DNA of 64,000 nucleotides from Protula sp. h YS-2021. Taxonomy: Eukaryota > Annelida > Polychaeta > Sabellida > Serpulidae. The notes under the pieces are model-generated. The model worked only from the letters and a program-made list of their open reading frames with translations. It searched no databases and was not told the origin of the DNA. A program made the position numbers and the translations under genes. How positions within the stretch are numbered: position 1 is the stretch's first letter; every line of letters starts with the position of its first letter. Positions 1-9,045 of the stretch are shown here, in pieces. The stretch covers positions 15,020,599 to 15,084,598 of the forward strand of contig OX457029.1 in assembly GCA_949752745.1 (NCBI GenBank), written 5' to 3'.

Positions 1-235
1 TGTTCTGCTGGACAACTCGACCGCTCTGGCTTATATGGACAAGCAGGGAGGCACTCGCTCAGCTACATAGACTCAGGTCAGCGAGGGACATCCTATGCCT
101 GGCGGAGAGTTATGGGATCTAGCTCTTGTAGGGCCACATTGCCGACAGCTTGAACGTGCTGGTAGACCTGGCTTCCAGAGTTATCAGAGTAGTGCAAACG
201 GAGTGGTGCATGAACCTAGACTCCTTTCAATGATA
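1..235 (+). pseudogene. DIRS-like retrotransposon RNase H fragment, decayed
   Basis: The frame from base 2 reads a piece typical of the RNase H region of DIRS/Ngaro tyrosine-recombinase retrotransposons: D-N-S-T-A-L-A-Y-M-D-K-Q-G-G-T-R-S, the usual D-N-x3-Y-x-x-x-Q-G-G-T-R-S block. It stops at TAG 68-70. Related text resumes in other frames: an L-W-D-L-A-L stretch near 112-130 and an L-V-D-L-A-S-R stretch near 155-175, which is how the domain normally continues. The 5' part lies outside the window. Frame shifts and stops mark it as a dead fragment. The family call rests on motif recognition only. Confidence 0.6.
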
Positions 236-1960
236 CGATCCCCATTGAATCCTCCTTACCCAGATCAGTTTGCCAGTTCTCTGAGTAGTTATAACGACAT
301 TGTCTATGTGACTGGTAACTCCAGCAGCTTACAGCAAGTAGTTTGTTCGTACTGAAAAATACAGGGGTGCCTAAAGGCCTTTTCTTCTTCTACTCGAATT
401 TAATATTTAAGCTTCTCACTGAAAAATTACATAAGACAATAAAAAACACAACGATGCTGCTGTTTAATGTTTTCAAATTGTATTGCTTGAGTTCAGAAAG
501 GAAAATTTATCTTTGAAATTTCAATTATTGATCAAAGAGTAAAAAGAGTCTTCATCAAAGAGAGTCTTCTCTTGTCAACGCTCATATCAATGTGTATTAA
601 CAGGCTTGAAGTGTTGTCGTAAAAGCATCAAAAGATCGGTTTTTTGGCCTGGTCTGCAGCGGTGTTATTCAGAGGCTGCCATTGTGAGCTGTGACGGCAA
701 ACGCCTAAAATAGCAGTTCTAGAAAAAAAAAGAGAGAGGATTTCATTGTCACGAATAACGGATTTTTCGAAAGGTATCAGTTTTCACTTAAAATGATGAG
801 ACAAAGTTACAACTAATGAAAAGACTGGTCGTGTGTAGTATTAATTATACCGCCATCTACAGTGTATTTATAGACATAACGTTTCAGAAAAGACTTTCTT
901 TTCAGTGTCTTTTCAGTTATAAGTAGTAACATCACAAAAGAGTGAAAAAACCCTCCATTCATTTAGTCAAGTGACTTTTCGGCCGATCGCCAAAAATGCA
1001 CACTCAATTGCTCTGTTTGAATGACATCTTTTCATGTGTTTAGGTGTTTGTTTTGCTATTCCAAGTCGGATGGATTTTATCCGTAACACGGTCTGCAAGC
1101 AAAAATATAAAATTATGAATGATGGCAGAGCTGTCCACATGTTCCGATGGAATCTGTGAGCAACAGAATGCAACTGGCTCATCTTTCCATAAACGACTGC
1201 GTTTTAAAATTGTTCAAAAGAAGTGTTGTGACTCACAAGGTTCATAATTAGCTGTGGTTGTGTCCTTGTTTGCAAAAAGCTATCCACATGTCAGTTAAAA
1301 TCTTTGTTGGGATGTTTTTCGATCTTTAAAGTAACGAAATCAAAGCCAATTTAAACTTTAGCAGGACCGCAGCCTCCCACCCCCACCTCTGAAAGGCGAT
1401 TTTGTGTGACAGCTACAAGGATATTACTTCTTTATTTGTAGTAGGACTCGCAGAAAATTTGCCCTTTCCTGATTCAACGACCCAGTGAAGACATAATTGT
1501 CTCAAAGCTACTATATATGTAATTTCAGGAAATGTCAAGGCTTAGGTGATATTGCTTCAAAGGCAATTACACCATATTAATGTTGCCTGTATTTTCACGA
1601 AAGAATAAACGCATTTCTTGTTTTTAAGAATCCACAATAATATAGTTAACTTATGACCGTCTTTTTACGGATGATCATTTCTCCATTTCTCCCGAGCCTC
1701 TGTGCGAGATTTCTGGTCTTCCTCGCTTGACGTCAAACGATTTCACGTCGTGTTTGAAGCAGTCCTTGAAGCGGCTTTGTGGGCCCTTCGAGCGCTCTGT
1801 ATAAACTGTTTATCTTTATTAATTCTTTTGGTATGCTATAGTTACCCATTCAGTGTACATGACCTAGCCGTCTCTAGACGTCTCTGAGGGGAGGGGGGAG
1901 GGGGGAAACATGCGTGTCCATAACTTTTTGAAACAAGCCCTTAACCGAGAGTGCTCATTT
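236..1960. other. Non-coding stretch, nothing recognised
   Basis: This is AT-rich sequence with only short chance reading frames, none with a recognisable domain. A purine run lies near 721-740 and a G-rich run near 1,886-1,910. I see no RNA gene or element boundary here. Confidence 0.5.
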
Positions 1961-2180
1961 TGAAATAACACCCCTGGGCCAATAATACTCCCTTTTTAAC
2001 CGAACATGGAGTGAAATTCCGAACCCCCTCCCGTTCCTTTTCATAGGAAACGCAAAGTTCTGAAAGGAAAATAACTCCCTTTTTAACGAAACTAGCACTT
2101 CAAAATTACCCCCCCCCCGTCTATGCAGGTTTTTCGTTGGACACGTACGGTAACACATAAGATAAAAAGTGCCCCCCCCG
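1961..2180 (+). repeat. Dispersed repeat, copy 1
   Basis: The stretch around 1,975-2,180 (aataatactccc ... ggagtgaaattccgaa ... cgaaa..agcac ... gacacg) is clearly similar to 11,306-11,520 in the same orientation. The second copy starts exactly at the right edge of the 7.9-kb element, and its left partner around 3,396-3,416 resembles 1,950-1,970. The two together show that the element landed inside a member of this repeat family. No coding capacity is seen. Confidence 0.6.
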
Positions 2181-2535
2181 TGGGTGTTTCCACTTATGGC
2201 ATGCCAGTCTGGTGCTTTTCTGTACTACCTCCGCGGTAAAACATAAGATACCAAATGCTCCCCCGGGCCTTCTGACTTGTCAGCCTGGTGCTTTTCTGTT
2301 CTATTTCCGCGGTAACACATAAGATACCAAATGCTCCCCCGGGCCTTCTGGCTTGTCAGCCTGGTGCTTTTCTGTTCTACTTCCGCGGTAACACATAAGA
2401 TACCAAATGCTCCCCCGGGCCTTCTGGCTTGTCAGCCTGGTGCTTTTCTGTTCTACTTCCGCTGAACACATAAGATACCAAATGCTCCCCCGGGCCTTCT
2501 GGCTTGTCAGCCTGGTGCTTTTCTATACTACCTCC
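2165..2535 (+). repeat. Tandem array, ~76-bp unit, about 4.5 copies
   Basis: The word ACATAAGATA recurs at 2,241, 2,317, 2,393 and 2,468, giving a period of 75-76 bp. Each unit has a CCCCCGGGCC core followed by a GCCTGGTGCTTTTCTG block. The units are nearly identical, which implies recent expansion or homogenisation. A more divergent unit precedes them at about 2,155. Confidence 0.85.
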
Positions 2536-2539
2536 TAGT

Positions 2540-3409
2540 TCTCTCTCACCAATTCCAATATTCTGACACAGTCATATCTCTCTACAGCGAGGATGCTGCC
2601 CAGATGTCAATATCGTATAGTCACGTACTGTGAACACAGGTGCTATCTGGACGAACATTTTTGTTTCAATAGTGAGTTGGTAATTCTTTTTTGTTGGCTT
2701 TGTAATATTACAGCAGGCTGTAGCGGTATTATCCAGTACCTTTGTCAAGTTAAGGGTTGTGAGTCTGTGTGGAGCTGGGATTGCAAAATCCCTACAACAT
2801 AAGTCTGTCAATTAGCTTTTGCAGTCGTTCAGCTAGGGCTACGAGCGCCGCGTCATTTTGCAGCTTGCCTTCACTAGTACAACGTCTGCACGGCACTGTA
2901 TGGTTTGCTGCCAGATCTCGTGTTAATGTAGATCGCCTCATCTAAGAAATGAAATATAATAAACGAAAAATATTTTGAAGGGAGACAACCACTCTTAGCA
3001 GTGATTTTTTTACAACTCTTGACTGCTCACCTCAGTATTCTGGCCGCCGGTAACTCGCTTTGACACAAAATGCAACCTTTGCTGTACCCTGAAGTGGAAT
3101 TCTTCATGTAAGAACCTAAATGTTCAAAGATAAAAGTGCACATATGTTTTATTAAAAATCGAACAAGTCAAACAACATAAAATACAACAAAAAGTCTTTC
3201 CATAGGGATCTTCACATTTTCAGTAAATTTGAAAAGCAGCTGGCTGATACGCCCGATACATGCGAACAGCCGTATTGTTGAAAGAGTGTACTGGACATCG
3301 CCATGACAACATATCTAAGCGACAGGAAGTACCACAGAGGAGCAAAAACCATGAAGTAAACATAAAACCACGCTCGTCTTTGGACTGATTCAAACAAAGT
3401 GCTAATTAT
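2540..3409. other. Non-coding stretch left of the 7.9-kb element
   Basis: No convincing gene. The short open frames on both strands near 2,572-2,811 and 3,212-3,397 lack domains and any support. Confidence 0.5.
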
Positions 3410-3415
3410 AAAATA
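3410..3415. repeat. Target-site duplication, left copy (AAAATA)
   Basis: AAAATA immediately precedes AGTAGTTGAG. It matches 11,306-11,311 in direct orientation. One matching base on each side would extend it to TAAAATAA if the element start is moved by one base. Confidence 0.75.
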
Positions 3416-3445
3416 AGTAGTTGAGAAACGAGAGTTTAAGCACAG

Positions 3446-3660
3446 GAAGTGACGTCATCATGACGTCACGAGGTGTGCTTGAACTCTCATGAGAGTTCAA
3501 GCACAGTGACGTCAAAATGACGTCATAGGGTGTTCTGGAACAGATATTAAAGCGCGCGCCCGTGTCAATGACGTCATCATGACGTCATTCGTCACGTGAC
3601 CTGTCAATCATGTGTCACATGACCTGTCAATCATGTGTCACATGACCTATCAATCATGTA
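3446..3660. promoter_or_regulatory. CRE-motif cluster with a 30-bp perfect palindrome, left end
   Basis: TGACGTCA, the palindromic CREB/ATF site, occurs repeatedly between 3,446 and 3,590, often as pairs spaced by a few bases. Between the pairs, 3,475-3,504 is a perfect 30-bp palindrome (GTGCTTGAACTCTCA and its complement). Positions 3,592-3,660 hold about three copies of a 20-bp unit with the word TGTCACATGACCTGTCAATCA. Whether these act as promoter, replication-end or integrase sites is inference. Confidence 0.6.
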
Positions 3661-3694
3661 TATGAGGAAAATTTTCCCGATCATAAACCTTCTG

Positions 3695-3778
3695 GCCTGA
3701 ATGGCTCAGTTGGTAGAGGGCAGGGCCCGTAAGCGGAACCATGATCTGAAGGTCAATGGATCGAACCCGCCCTCGGGC
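3695..3778 (+). ncRNA. tRNA-like unit 1 (Pol III A and B boxes), left TIR
   Basis: A perfect A box (TGGCTCAGTTGG) is followed 40-odd bases later by a B-box match (GATCGAACC). The ends GCCTGAA and CTCGGGC pair 6 of 7 as an acceptor stem. The D stem is imperfect here and perfect in the mirror copy. The T stem is weak and the anticodon arm does not fold in the standard way, so it is probably a tRNA-derived (SINE-like) relic or Pol III promoter, not a working tRNA. Confidence 0.5.
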
Positions 3779-4110
3779 ATCACTTTCATATCATGGGGAC
3801 CCCCCCCCTCGGGCATCACTTTCATATCATGGGGACCCCCCCGGTGAAGAATCATATACCATGGGGACCCCCCCCCCCTGGTGAAGAATCATATACCATG
3901 GGGACCCCCCCCCCCCTGGTGAAGAATCATATACCATGGGGACCCCCCCCCCACTGGTGAAGATTCATATCATACCATGGGGTACCCCCCCCCCCTGGTG
4001 AAGAATCATATACCATGGGGGACCCCCCCCTGGTGAAGAATTATATCATACCATGGGGGACCCCCCCCTGGTGAAGAAGCATATACCATGGGGCCCCCCC
4101 CCCCTAGGAT
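3779..4110 (+). repeat. C-rich tandem array (~37-bp unit), left TIR
   Basis: Repeats of a unit built from ACCATGGGGA, a run of 6-12 C, then TGGTGAAGAATCATAT. The array sits directly after tRNA-like unit 1. The C-run length varies between units. The mirror array is 10,745-10,950 and has fewer units. Confidence 0.85.
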
Positions 4111-4399
4111 GTGATTCAACACTCCTCTAAGAGCACATTGTCTGTGCACATATGCATCATTCATGCTCTGACTGCCGTTGGATACACATGGAAAAAAAGT
4201 GAAAACAGTTGCTCTTACCTGTTGTGTTGTGCTGTGCTGTTGAAGAACAAGTGAAGGATTGACTGGAATACACATAGGAGACGAAGTGAAACATTAGTTA
4301 TTCTTTGGAAAAGGAAAGTGAACGATTGGTTATTCTTTGGAAAGGAAGTGAAAGATTGGAGACGAATTGGCAAAACAGTCGTGGTAAGTTTTTTTTTTT

Positions 4400-4860
4400 T
4401 TTTACACTATGTAACACTATGTGACACTATGTAACACTGTTACACTATGTAACATTATGTGACACTATGTAACACTGTTACACTACGTAACATTATGTGA
4501 CACTATGTAACACTGTTGCACTATGTAACACTATGTAACACTGTGTAACATAATGTAACACTATGTGACACTATGTGACTATGTAACATCATATAGCTAT
4601 ATGACTATGTAATTGCTATGTGAACATAATTAGTCTAACGTATGTATGTCATTATCAGATCGTTCAACTGACAAGCCGCGATAGCTCACTTGGCAGAGCA
4701 AATGGCTAGCAACCTGAGAGTCCCGGGATCGGTCCCCCATCAGGGCAAAACTTTTTTTTTGGTTTTTTGTTTTTTGTTCACTTTTCGGACTCTGTGACAT
4801 TATATGACAACATGTGACTGTGACATCATGTGACTCTGTGACATTATGTGACTCTGTGAC

Positions 4861-4896
<36 letters not shown>

Positions 4897-4900
4897 GATA
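4400..4900 (+). repeat. CACTATGTAA-type arrays and TTA microsatellite, left TIR
   Basis: Positions 4,400-4,600 repeat CACTATGTAACA/CACTGTTACA words. Positions 4,780-4,860 repeat TGTGACATTATG words on the other side of tRNA-like unit 2. Positions 4,862-4,896 are a TTA microsatellite. The mirror copies lie at about 9,937-10,060 and 10,250-10,450. Confidence 0.8.
4675..4746 (+). ncRNA. tRNA-like unit 2, left TIR
   Basis: The unit is 72 bases, a normal tRNA length. It has A box TAGCTCACTTGG, a perfect D stem (GCTC/GAGC) and a B-box-like GATCGGTCC, one base off. Acceptor ends GCCGCGA and TCAGGGC pair 5 of 7. The anticodon and T stems are poor, so a functional tRNA is unlikely; a tRNA-derived Pol III unit is more plausible. 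Confidence 0.5.
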
Positions 4901-4959
4901 ATATTTAATTAGTCATATTTCAATGGTTTCCCATTGCAATAACCACACATAGCATAAGA

Positions 4960-5740
4960 ATAAGTACAGAGTGTGGGGGAAAACCGACTGAGAAATTTTA
5001 GAGTGCACTCGTACAGAGTGTGGGGGAAAACCGATCGATAATTTCAGAGTGCACTCGTACAGAGTGTGGGGGAAAAGCGATCGATAATTTCAGAGTGCAC
5101 TCGTTCAGACCGTGGGAACGATCGATAAATTTGAAAACATCAAAGGCCTAGACCGTGGGAACGATCAATAAATTTCAGAGTGTACTCGTTCAGAGCGTGG
5201 GAATGGGATTTTCCCTACGTTAAGTCCAATGTTATGTTTTAAGTTATAGTAGTTGGAAAATGACACTTCTAAAACACATTTAACAAATGTAGTTTTTTGA
5301 TAACATATAATATATAAAATAAGTTTGAAATTTTTAGCATGCTACTTATTTGAATGTTCTAAAGTTATAGTAGTGGAAAAATGGTGGTTCTAGACCAACT
5401 TTAACAAATTTACTTTTTAACACCATATGATATATAAAATAAGTTTGAACATTTTAGCATGCTACTTATTTGAATATTCTAAAGTCATAGTAGTGGAAAA
5501 ATGGTGGTTCTAGACCAACTTTAACAAATTTTGCTTTTTGACAAAATATGATGTATAAAATAAGTTTGAACATTTAACCATGGTGTAGTAGGGTAAAAAT
5601 GGTGGTTCTAGACCAACTTGAACAAATTTTGTTTTTTGACAACATATGATGTATAAAATAAGTTTGAACATTTTACCATGGTGTAGTAAGGTAAAAATAA
5701 GGGTTCTAGACCAACTTTAACAAATTTAGTTTTTTACACG
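4960..5740 (+). repeat. Two longer-period tandem arrays, left TIR
   Basis: Positions 4,960-5,210 hold about four units of ~55 bp with GAGTGTGGGGGAAAACCGAT and GAGTGCACTCGT. Positions 5,230-5,740 hold about four units of ~110-130 bp with GGTGGTTCTAGACCAACTT and a TATAAAATAAGTTTGAA block. The mirror arrays are 9,120-9,600 and 9,630-9,865. Confidence 0.8.
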
Positions 5741-5819
5741 TTTCAGACGATTCTACCACTTGGTTGATTGGTTGATTGTTGGAAAATGAAAAGTGAAAAT
5801 GTGGATAGTTATGTAGGAA

Positions 5820-6276
5820 AACTGCGCCCATTCAAAAGACGTGTTCGAATGGCAAGCCCATTTTAAAGACGTGTTCGAATGGCAAGCCCATTTTAAAGAC
5901 GTGTTCGAATGGCAAGCCCATTCAAAACACGTGTTCGAATAATTTTTGAAAGATATTACGTCGTGGTATTGTTCAACAAGTTGTTCAACATGTTCAACAT
6001 GTTCAACTTGTTCAACATGTTCAACATGTTCAATATGTTCAACATGTTCAACATGTTCAACTTGTTCAACATGTTCAACTTGTTCCACATGTTCAACATG
6101 TTCAACTTGTTCAACATGTTCAACATGTTCAACATGTTCAACTTGTTCAACATGTTCAACATGTTCAACATGTTCAACTTGTTCAACATGTTCAACTTGT
6201 TCAACATGTTCAACATGTTCAACAAGTTGTTCAACATGTTGTTGTTCAACATGTTGTTGAACATGTTCAACAAGTT
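5820..6276 (+). repeat. 30-bp array and 9-bp TGTTCAACA satellite, left TIR
   Basis: Positions 5,828-5,945 carry four ~30-bp units (GCAAGCCCATTTTAAAGACG). Positions 5,970-6,276 are a 9-bp satellite alternating ATGTTCAAC and TTGTTCAAC. The satellite ends two bases before the TATA box at 6,278. Open frames across it on either strand are repeat artefacts. Confidence 0.9.
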
Positions 6277-6277
6277 G

Positions 6278-6285
6278 TATATAAA
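6278..6285 (+). promoter_or_regulatory. TATA box, left TIR
   Basis: TATATAAA sits 54 bp before the ATG at 6,339 and right after the 9-bp satellite. It is the mirror of the box that should drive the zinc-finger gene. On this side it can only drive the truncated leader frame at 6,339 or the downstream PC4-like gene. Confidence 0.55.
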
Positions 6286-6338
6286 GCTATGTTTAAAGAC
6301 TTTCTCATCATTTGAATAGTGTAGGTTGAACCGAAAGG

Positions 6339-6398
6339 ATGTATAAATGCAACATTTGTTCGAAATCTTACAATTGGCTGCAAAGTCGCATATGGTAA
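6339..6398 (+). pseudogene. Truncated duplicate of the zinc-finger gene start
   Basis: The repeat carries the start codon and first ~16 codons of the zinc-finger gene (M-Y-K-C-N-I-C-S-K-S-Y-N-W). The frame leaves the repeat at 6,387 and meets TAA at 6,396-6,398, giving a 19-residue peptide with half a zinc finger. It may be a by-product of the repeat edge, or an upstream frame ahead of the PC4-like gene. Confidence 0.6.
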
Positions 6399-6462
6399 AG
6401 TTATTTCTAAACATTCTAGTACATAGTTTGTCCAACCTCGAGTGTGACAGCTCCCTATAGAG

Positions 6463-6470
6463 CATAAAAG
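6463..6470 (+). promoter_or_regulatory. Possible TATA box of the PC4-like gene
   Basis: CATAAAAG lies 55 bp before the ATG at 6,525, about the same spacing as the other TATA boxes in these elements. It is outside the TIR. Confidence 0.4.
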
Positions 6471-6537
6471 GTACCTACCCTCAGACATAACGCACATTCT
6501 GTATCAAGATAGTGAAGAGTGAACATGTCTGCAGTGA

Positions 6538-7068
6538 GTGAACAACAACTACCATCTATGGCAATGCCTGCAGAAAAATTTTAAAGCAAAGCCTGAGACA
6601 ATACCTACAGCAAAGTCTAAGGCAATGCCCATGGTAAAGTCTAAGGCGAAGTCACGTCAGCAGCGCCAAAAGCGACCACATCTTAGAAAGGTAAAAAGAG
6701 ATGAGTTACCAGCTATGACGCCACCGTGTAAAATGCGAAAAAATACGACAGAGCCTAATATGAAGCGAGAACCGGAGCGTAAAGCTGATACCACTATGAA
6801 GAAGATGCGTGTAGACGATTCACCGGTTATGATACCCATTAATGGAGAAACATATATTAAATTGGTGAATTATCAACAGAAAGTGATCGTTAACATTCGT
6901 AAATATATTACGAATCATGCATCTGGGAGGTTATATCCTACCAAGAAGGGAATTTTTTTGTCATTGAAAGACTGGCACATGTTGAAGAAGCAAATGACGT
7001 CAGTGGATCTCATGCTTCAGAAAATGGATCTGTATAAATGCAGTGACTGTCAGAAGATGGTTGAGTAG
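6538..7068 (+). CDS. PC4/SUB1-like single-strand DNA-binding protein
   Basis: The product is 176 residues. The first ~95 are basic and low-complexity, rich in K, R, P and M. Residues ~104-162 match the PC4 (transcriptional coactivator p15) fold pattern: a beta strand with V-I-V-N-I-R-K-Y, a turn, P-T-K-K-G-I-F-L-S-L, then D-W-H-M-L-K-K-Q helix start. PC4 proteins bind single-stranded DNA and act in transcription and repair. A C-x-x-C (168-171) ends the protein. Another ATG at 6,525, better placed after the TATA-like box, is in a different frame and closes after ~20 codons in an A/T run near 6,575, so a one-base slip may have cut the true N-terminus. A poly(A) signal AATAAA lies near 7,385. 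The gene converges on the zinc-finger gene. Confidence 0.7.
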   Translation: MNNNYHLWQCLQKNFKAKPETIPTAKSKAMPMVKSKAKSRQQRQKRPHLRKVKRDELPAMTPPCKMRKNTTEPNMKREPERKADTTMKKMRVDDSPVMIPINGETYIKLVNYQQKVIVNIRKYITNHASGRLYPTKKGIFLSLKDWHMLKKQMTSVDLMLQKMDLYKCSDCQKMVE

Positions 7069-7773
7069 ACAGCGAGATGACTGTATACAGTTTTAACAGC
7101 ATGACGAGCTTAGTGAATGCTTTGATTTCATCACAGTGCAGAAGATTGGACCGAAGGTTTTGAAGCTTGACAAGAATTTAGCTTTGACTCATATGAACAT
7201 GTACATTTGATATGTAGTTCAAATTAAATTGTCTTCATATGTAGACTATGAAATTAACATTATCTATGTTCATGTGAAGTCAGTTGTTATAAAATTTTAT
7301 GTTAAGTTCTTCTGCACATGTATTAACATAATATGTATTTGAAATAGTTTTGTTTTTATCATAATTGTACATAGTTGTAATGTTCAATAAAAACACATAT
7401 GATGCTTTTCAACTTTTTATTTTTGTCATACAATACTTGGATATAATACATAATAAAACAATACTTGGATACAATACATAATAAAACAATACTTGGATAT
7501 AATACATAATAAAACAATACTTGAATATAATACATAATAATACAATTCTTGAATATAATAAATTATAATCCAATTCTTGAATATAATACATAATAATGCA
7601 AAATTAACTATAATACCCAATAAATGATATATGGTTTAAGGGCCAATTAAAACCGTGTCAGGAACCTTACAACTTTATATGTTGCAAAGCAAGACATATA
7701 TTACACAACGCTTAAGTTAATGAAATATTACAACATTTATAAAGTCTTTATTATAAAGTTTAGTCAAATAAAT
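7069..7773. other. Spacer between the two convergent genes, with a tandem repeat
   Basis: AT-rich spacer. Positions 7,431-7,600 hold about six units of ~28-30 bp (AATACTTGGATATAATACAT). AATAAA near 7,385 serves the left gene, and its complement near 7,748 serves the right gene. Open frames here are repeat artefacts. Confidence 0.7.
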
Positions 7774-8502
7774 CTATTTTTCTGCATCTGTTTCACTCTG
7801 TTCACTGTCCATGCCACTTTCTTCGTCACTGCTACCATCCTCCTCCATATCTAGTAGCTCTTCAAAGAATGCATTGTTTTTCCTTATAGCCGCCTTTAAT
7901 GCCTTTGAATACTTATAATGTTTTTCATCAACAAAGTAATTAAAGTCCTCTAAAACCTTTTGATAATGTTTGCTTTGTTGTAGACGCTGGGTATAGGTGA
8001 ACAGTCTCATAAACAGTTGTTTTAGTCCATGCTTATAAATGGGTCGAAGGTCATAACTTGCTATTTCACGCGCATCTTCAAGTCCTTGTTCTTCATATTC
8101 TGAAACCTTTTCTTGAAATATCTTATCATAGTCATCGTAGACGTCTTGAACCATATCATGCCAAACAGAGTCTATTTCTGACTCACTTTCAGAGTCTCTT
8201 TCTGACTCACTTTCAGAACTTCTGTCATCAGCATCCTCACCACACTGCTCCATATGTTTGAGCAAAGCTTCTTCGCTGTTGTACAATGCACCACATTCTG
8301 CACAAGCATGTGCATTCTTTTCAGCTATGTTGACGCTTTGACTTTCCATAGAAGACTCATCTAAAGTTTCCGTGAAAGGTAGTTTTACAGGGTTTTTCAT
8401 ATCCGATTCTTCATCCACTTCTGAAGCGTGAGCAACCTTTAAGTGTCTTTTAAGACTTTGCGGCCAATTGTAAGATTTCGAACAAATGTTGCATTTATAC
8501 AT
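7774..8502 (-). CDS. C2H2 zinc-finger protein of the 7.9-kb element
   Basis: The product is 242 residues. A classical C2H2 finger lies at the extreme N-terminus (C4, C7, H20, H25, with Y11 and L17 in the usual places). A second C-x2-C-x12-H-x3-C finger is at ~67-86. Then come an S/E/D-rich acidic segment (~88-112), a ~110-residue helical region rich in Y, K, E and R, and an acidic tail. The helical region matches nothing I recognise. Start codon, TATA box and upstream satellite lie inside the right TIR; the rest is unique core. A nuclear DNA-binding regulator is the simplest guess, perhaps recognising the element's own ends. Confidence 0.75.
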   Translation of the reverse strand: MYKCNICSKSYNWPQSLKRHLKVAHASEVDEESDMKNPVKLPFTETLDESSMESQSVNIAEKNAHACAECGALYNSEEALLKHMEQCGEDADDRSSESESERDSESESEIDSVWHDMVQDVYDDYDKIFQEKVSEYEEQGLEDAREIASYDLRPIYKHGLKQLFMRLFTYTQRLQQSKHYQKVLEDFNYFVDEKHYKYSKALKAAIRKNNAFFEELLDMEEDGSSDEESGMDSEQSETDAEK

Positions 8503-8555
8503 CCTTTCGGTTCAACCTACACTATTCAAATGATGAGAAAGTCTTTAAACATAGC

Positions 8556-8563
8556 TTTATATA
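8556..8563 (-). promoter_or_regulatory. TATA box of the zinc-finger gene
   Basis: TATATAAA on the minus strand lies 54 bp upstream of the ATG at 8,502, directly next to the 9-bp satellite. Confidence 0.6.
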
Positions 8564-8564
8564 C

Positions 8565-9045
8565 AACTTGTTGAACATGTTCAACAACATGTTGAACAAC
8601 AACATGTTGAACATGTTGAACAACTTGTTGAACATGTTGAACAAGTTGAACATGTTGAACAAGTTGAACATGTTGAACATGTTGAACATGTTGGACAAGT
8701 TAAACATGTTGAACATGTTGAACATGTTGAACATGTTTAACATGTTGAACATGTTGAACAAGTTGAACATGTTGAACATGTTGAACAAGTTGAACATGTT
8801 GAACATGTTGAACAAGTTGAACAAGTTGAACATGTTGAACATGTTGAACATGTTGAACAAGTTGAACATGTTGAACATGTTGAACAACTTGTTGAACAAT
8901 ACCACGACGTAATATCTTTCAAAAATTATTCGAGCACGTGTTTTGAATGGGCTTGCCATTCGAACACGTCTTTAAAATGGGCTTGCCACTCGAACATGTC
9001 TTTAAAATGGGCTTGCCATTCGAACACGTCTTTTGAATGGGCGCA
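8565..9045 (-). repeat. 9-bp TGTTCAACA satellite and 30-bp array, right TIR
   Basis: Mirror of 5,820-6,276. The satellite spans 8,565-8,900 and is slightly longer than the left copy, and the 30-bp units span about 8,930-9,045. It lies directly upstream of the TATA box of the zinc-finger gene. Confidence 0.9.

Larger units (their letters stand above)
3416..6387 (+). repeat. Left terminal inverted repeat of the 7.9-kb element
   Basis: This is the inverted copy of 8,454-11,305, nearly identical over ~2.9 kb. The copies differ mainly in array copy number. The repeat runs past the TATA box and start codon of the zinc-finger gene and stops at the common word CAAAGTC (6,381-6,387). In order it holds a CRE/palindrome block, a 20-bp repeat, a tRNA-like unit, a C-rich array, a CACTATGTAA-type array, a second tRNA-like unit, a TTA microsatellite, a ~57-bp array, a ~110-130-bp array, a 30-bp array and a 9-bp satellite. 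Confidence 0.9.

Noticed and set aside
2593..2802. 69-codon cysteine-rich frame
   Set aside because: No signal peptide pattern, domain or repeat support, and an equally long frame lies on the opposite strand.
3409..3416. An 8-bp duplication TAAAATAA and a hAT- or P-type element
   Set aside because: The inverted repeat extends one base further (AGTAG), leaving a 6-bp duplication, and there is no hAT or P transposase. Kept as an alternative only.
4675..4746. A functional tRNA gene
   Set aside because: Anticodon and T stems do not fold properly and the acceptor stem has two mismatches, so only a tRNA-like label is given.
5909..6465. Long open frames of M-F-N-x-F-N or C-S-T repeats on both strands, and the same at 8,522-8,959
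   Set aside because: They are translations of the 9-bp satellite, whose period keeps every frame open.
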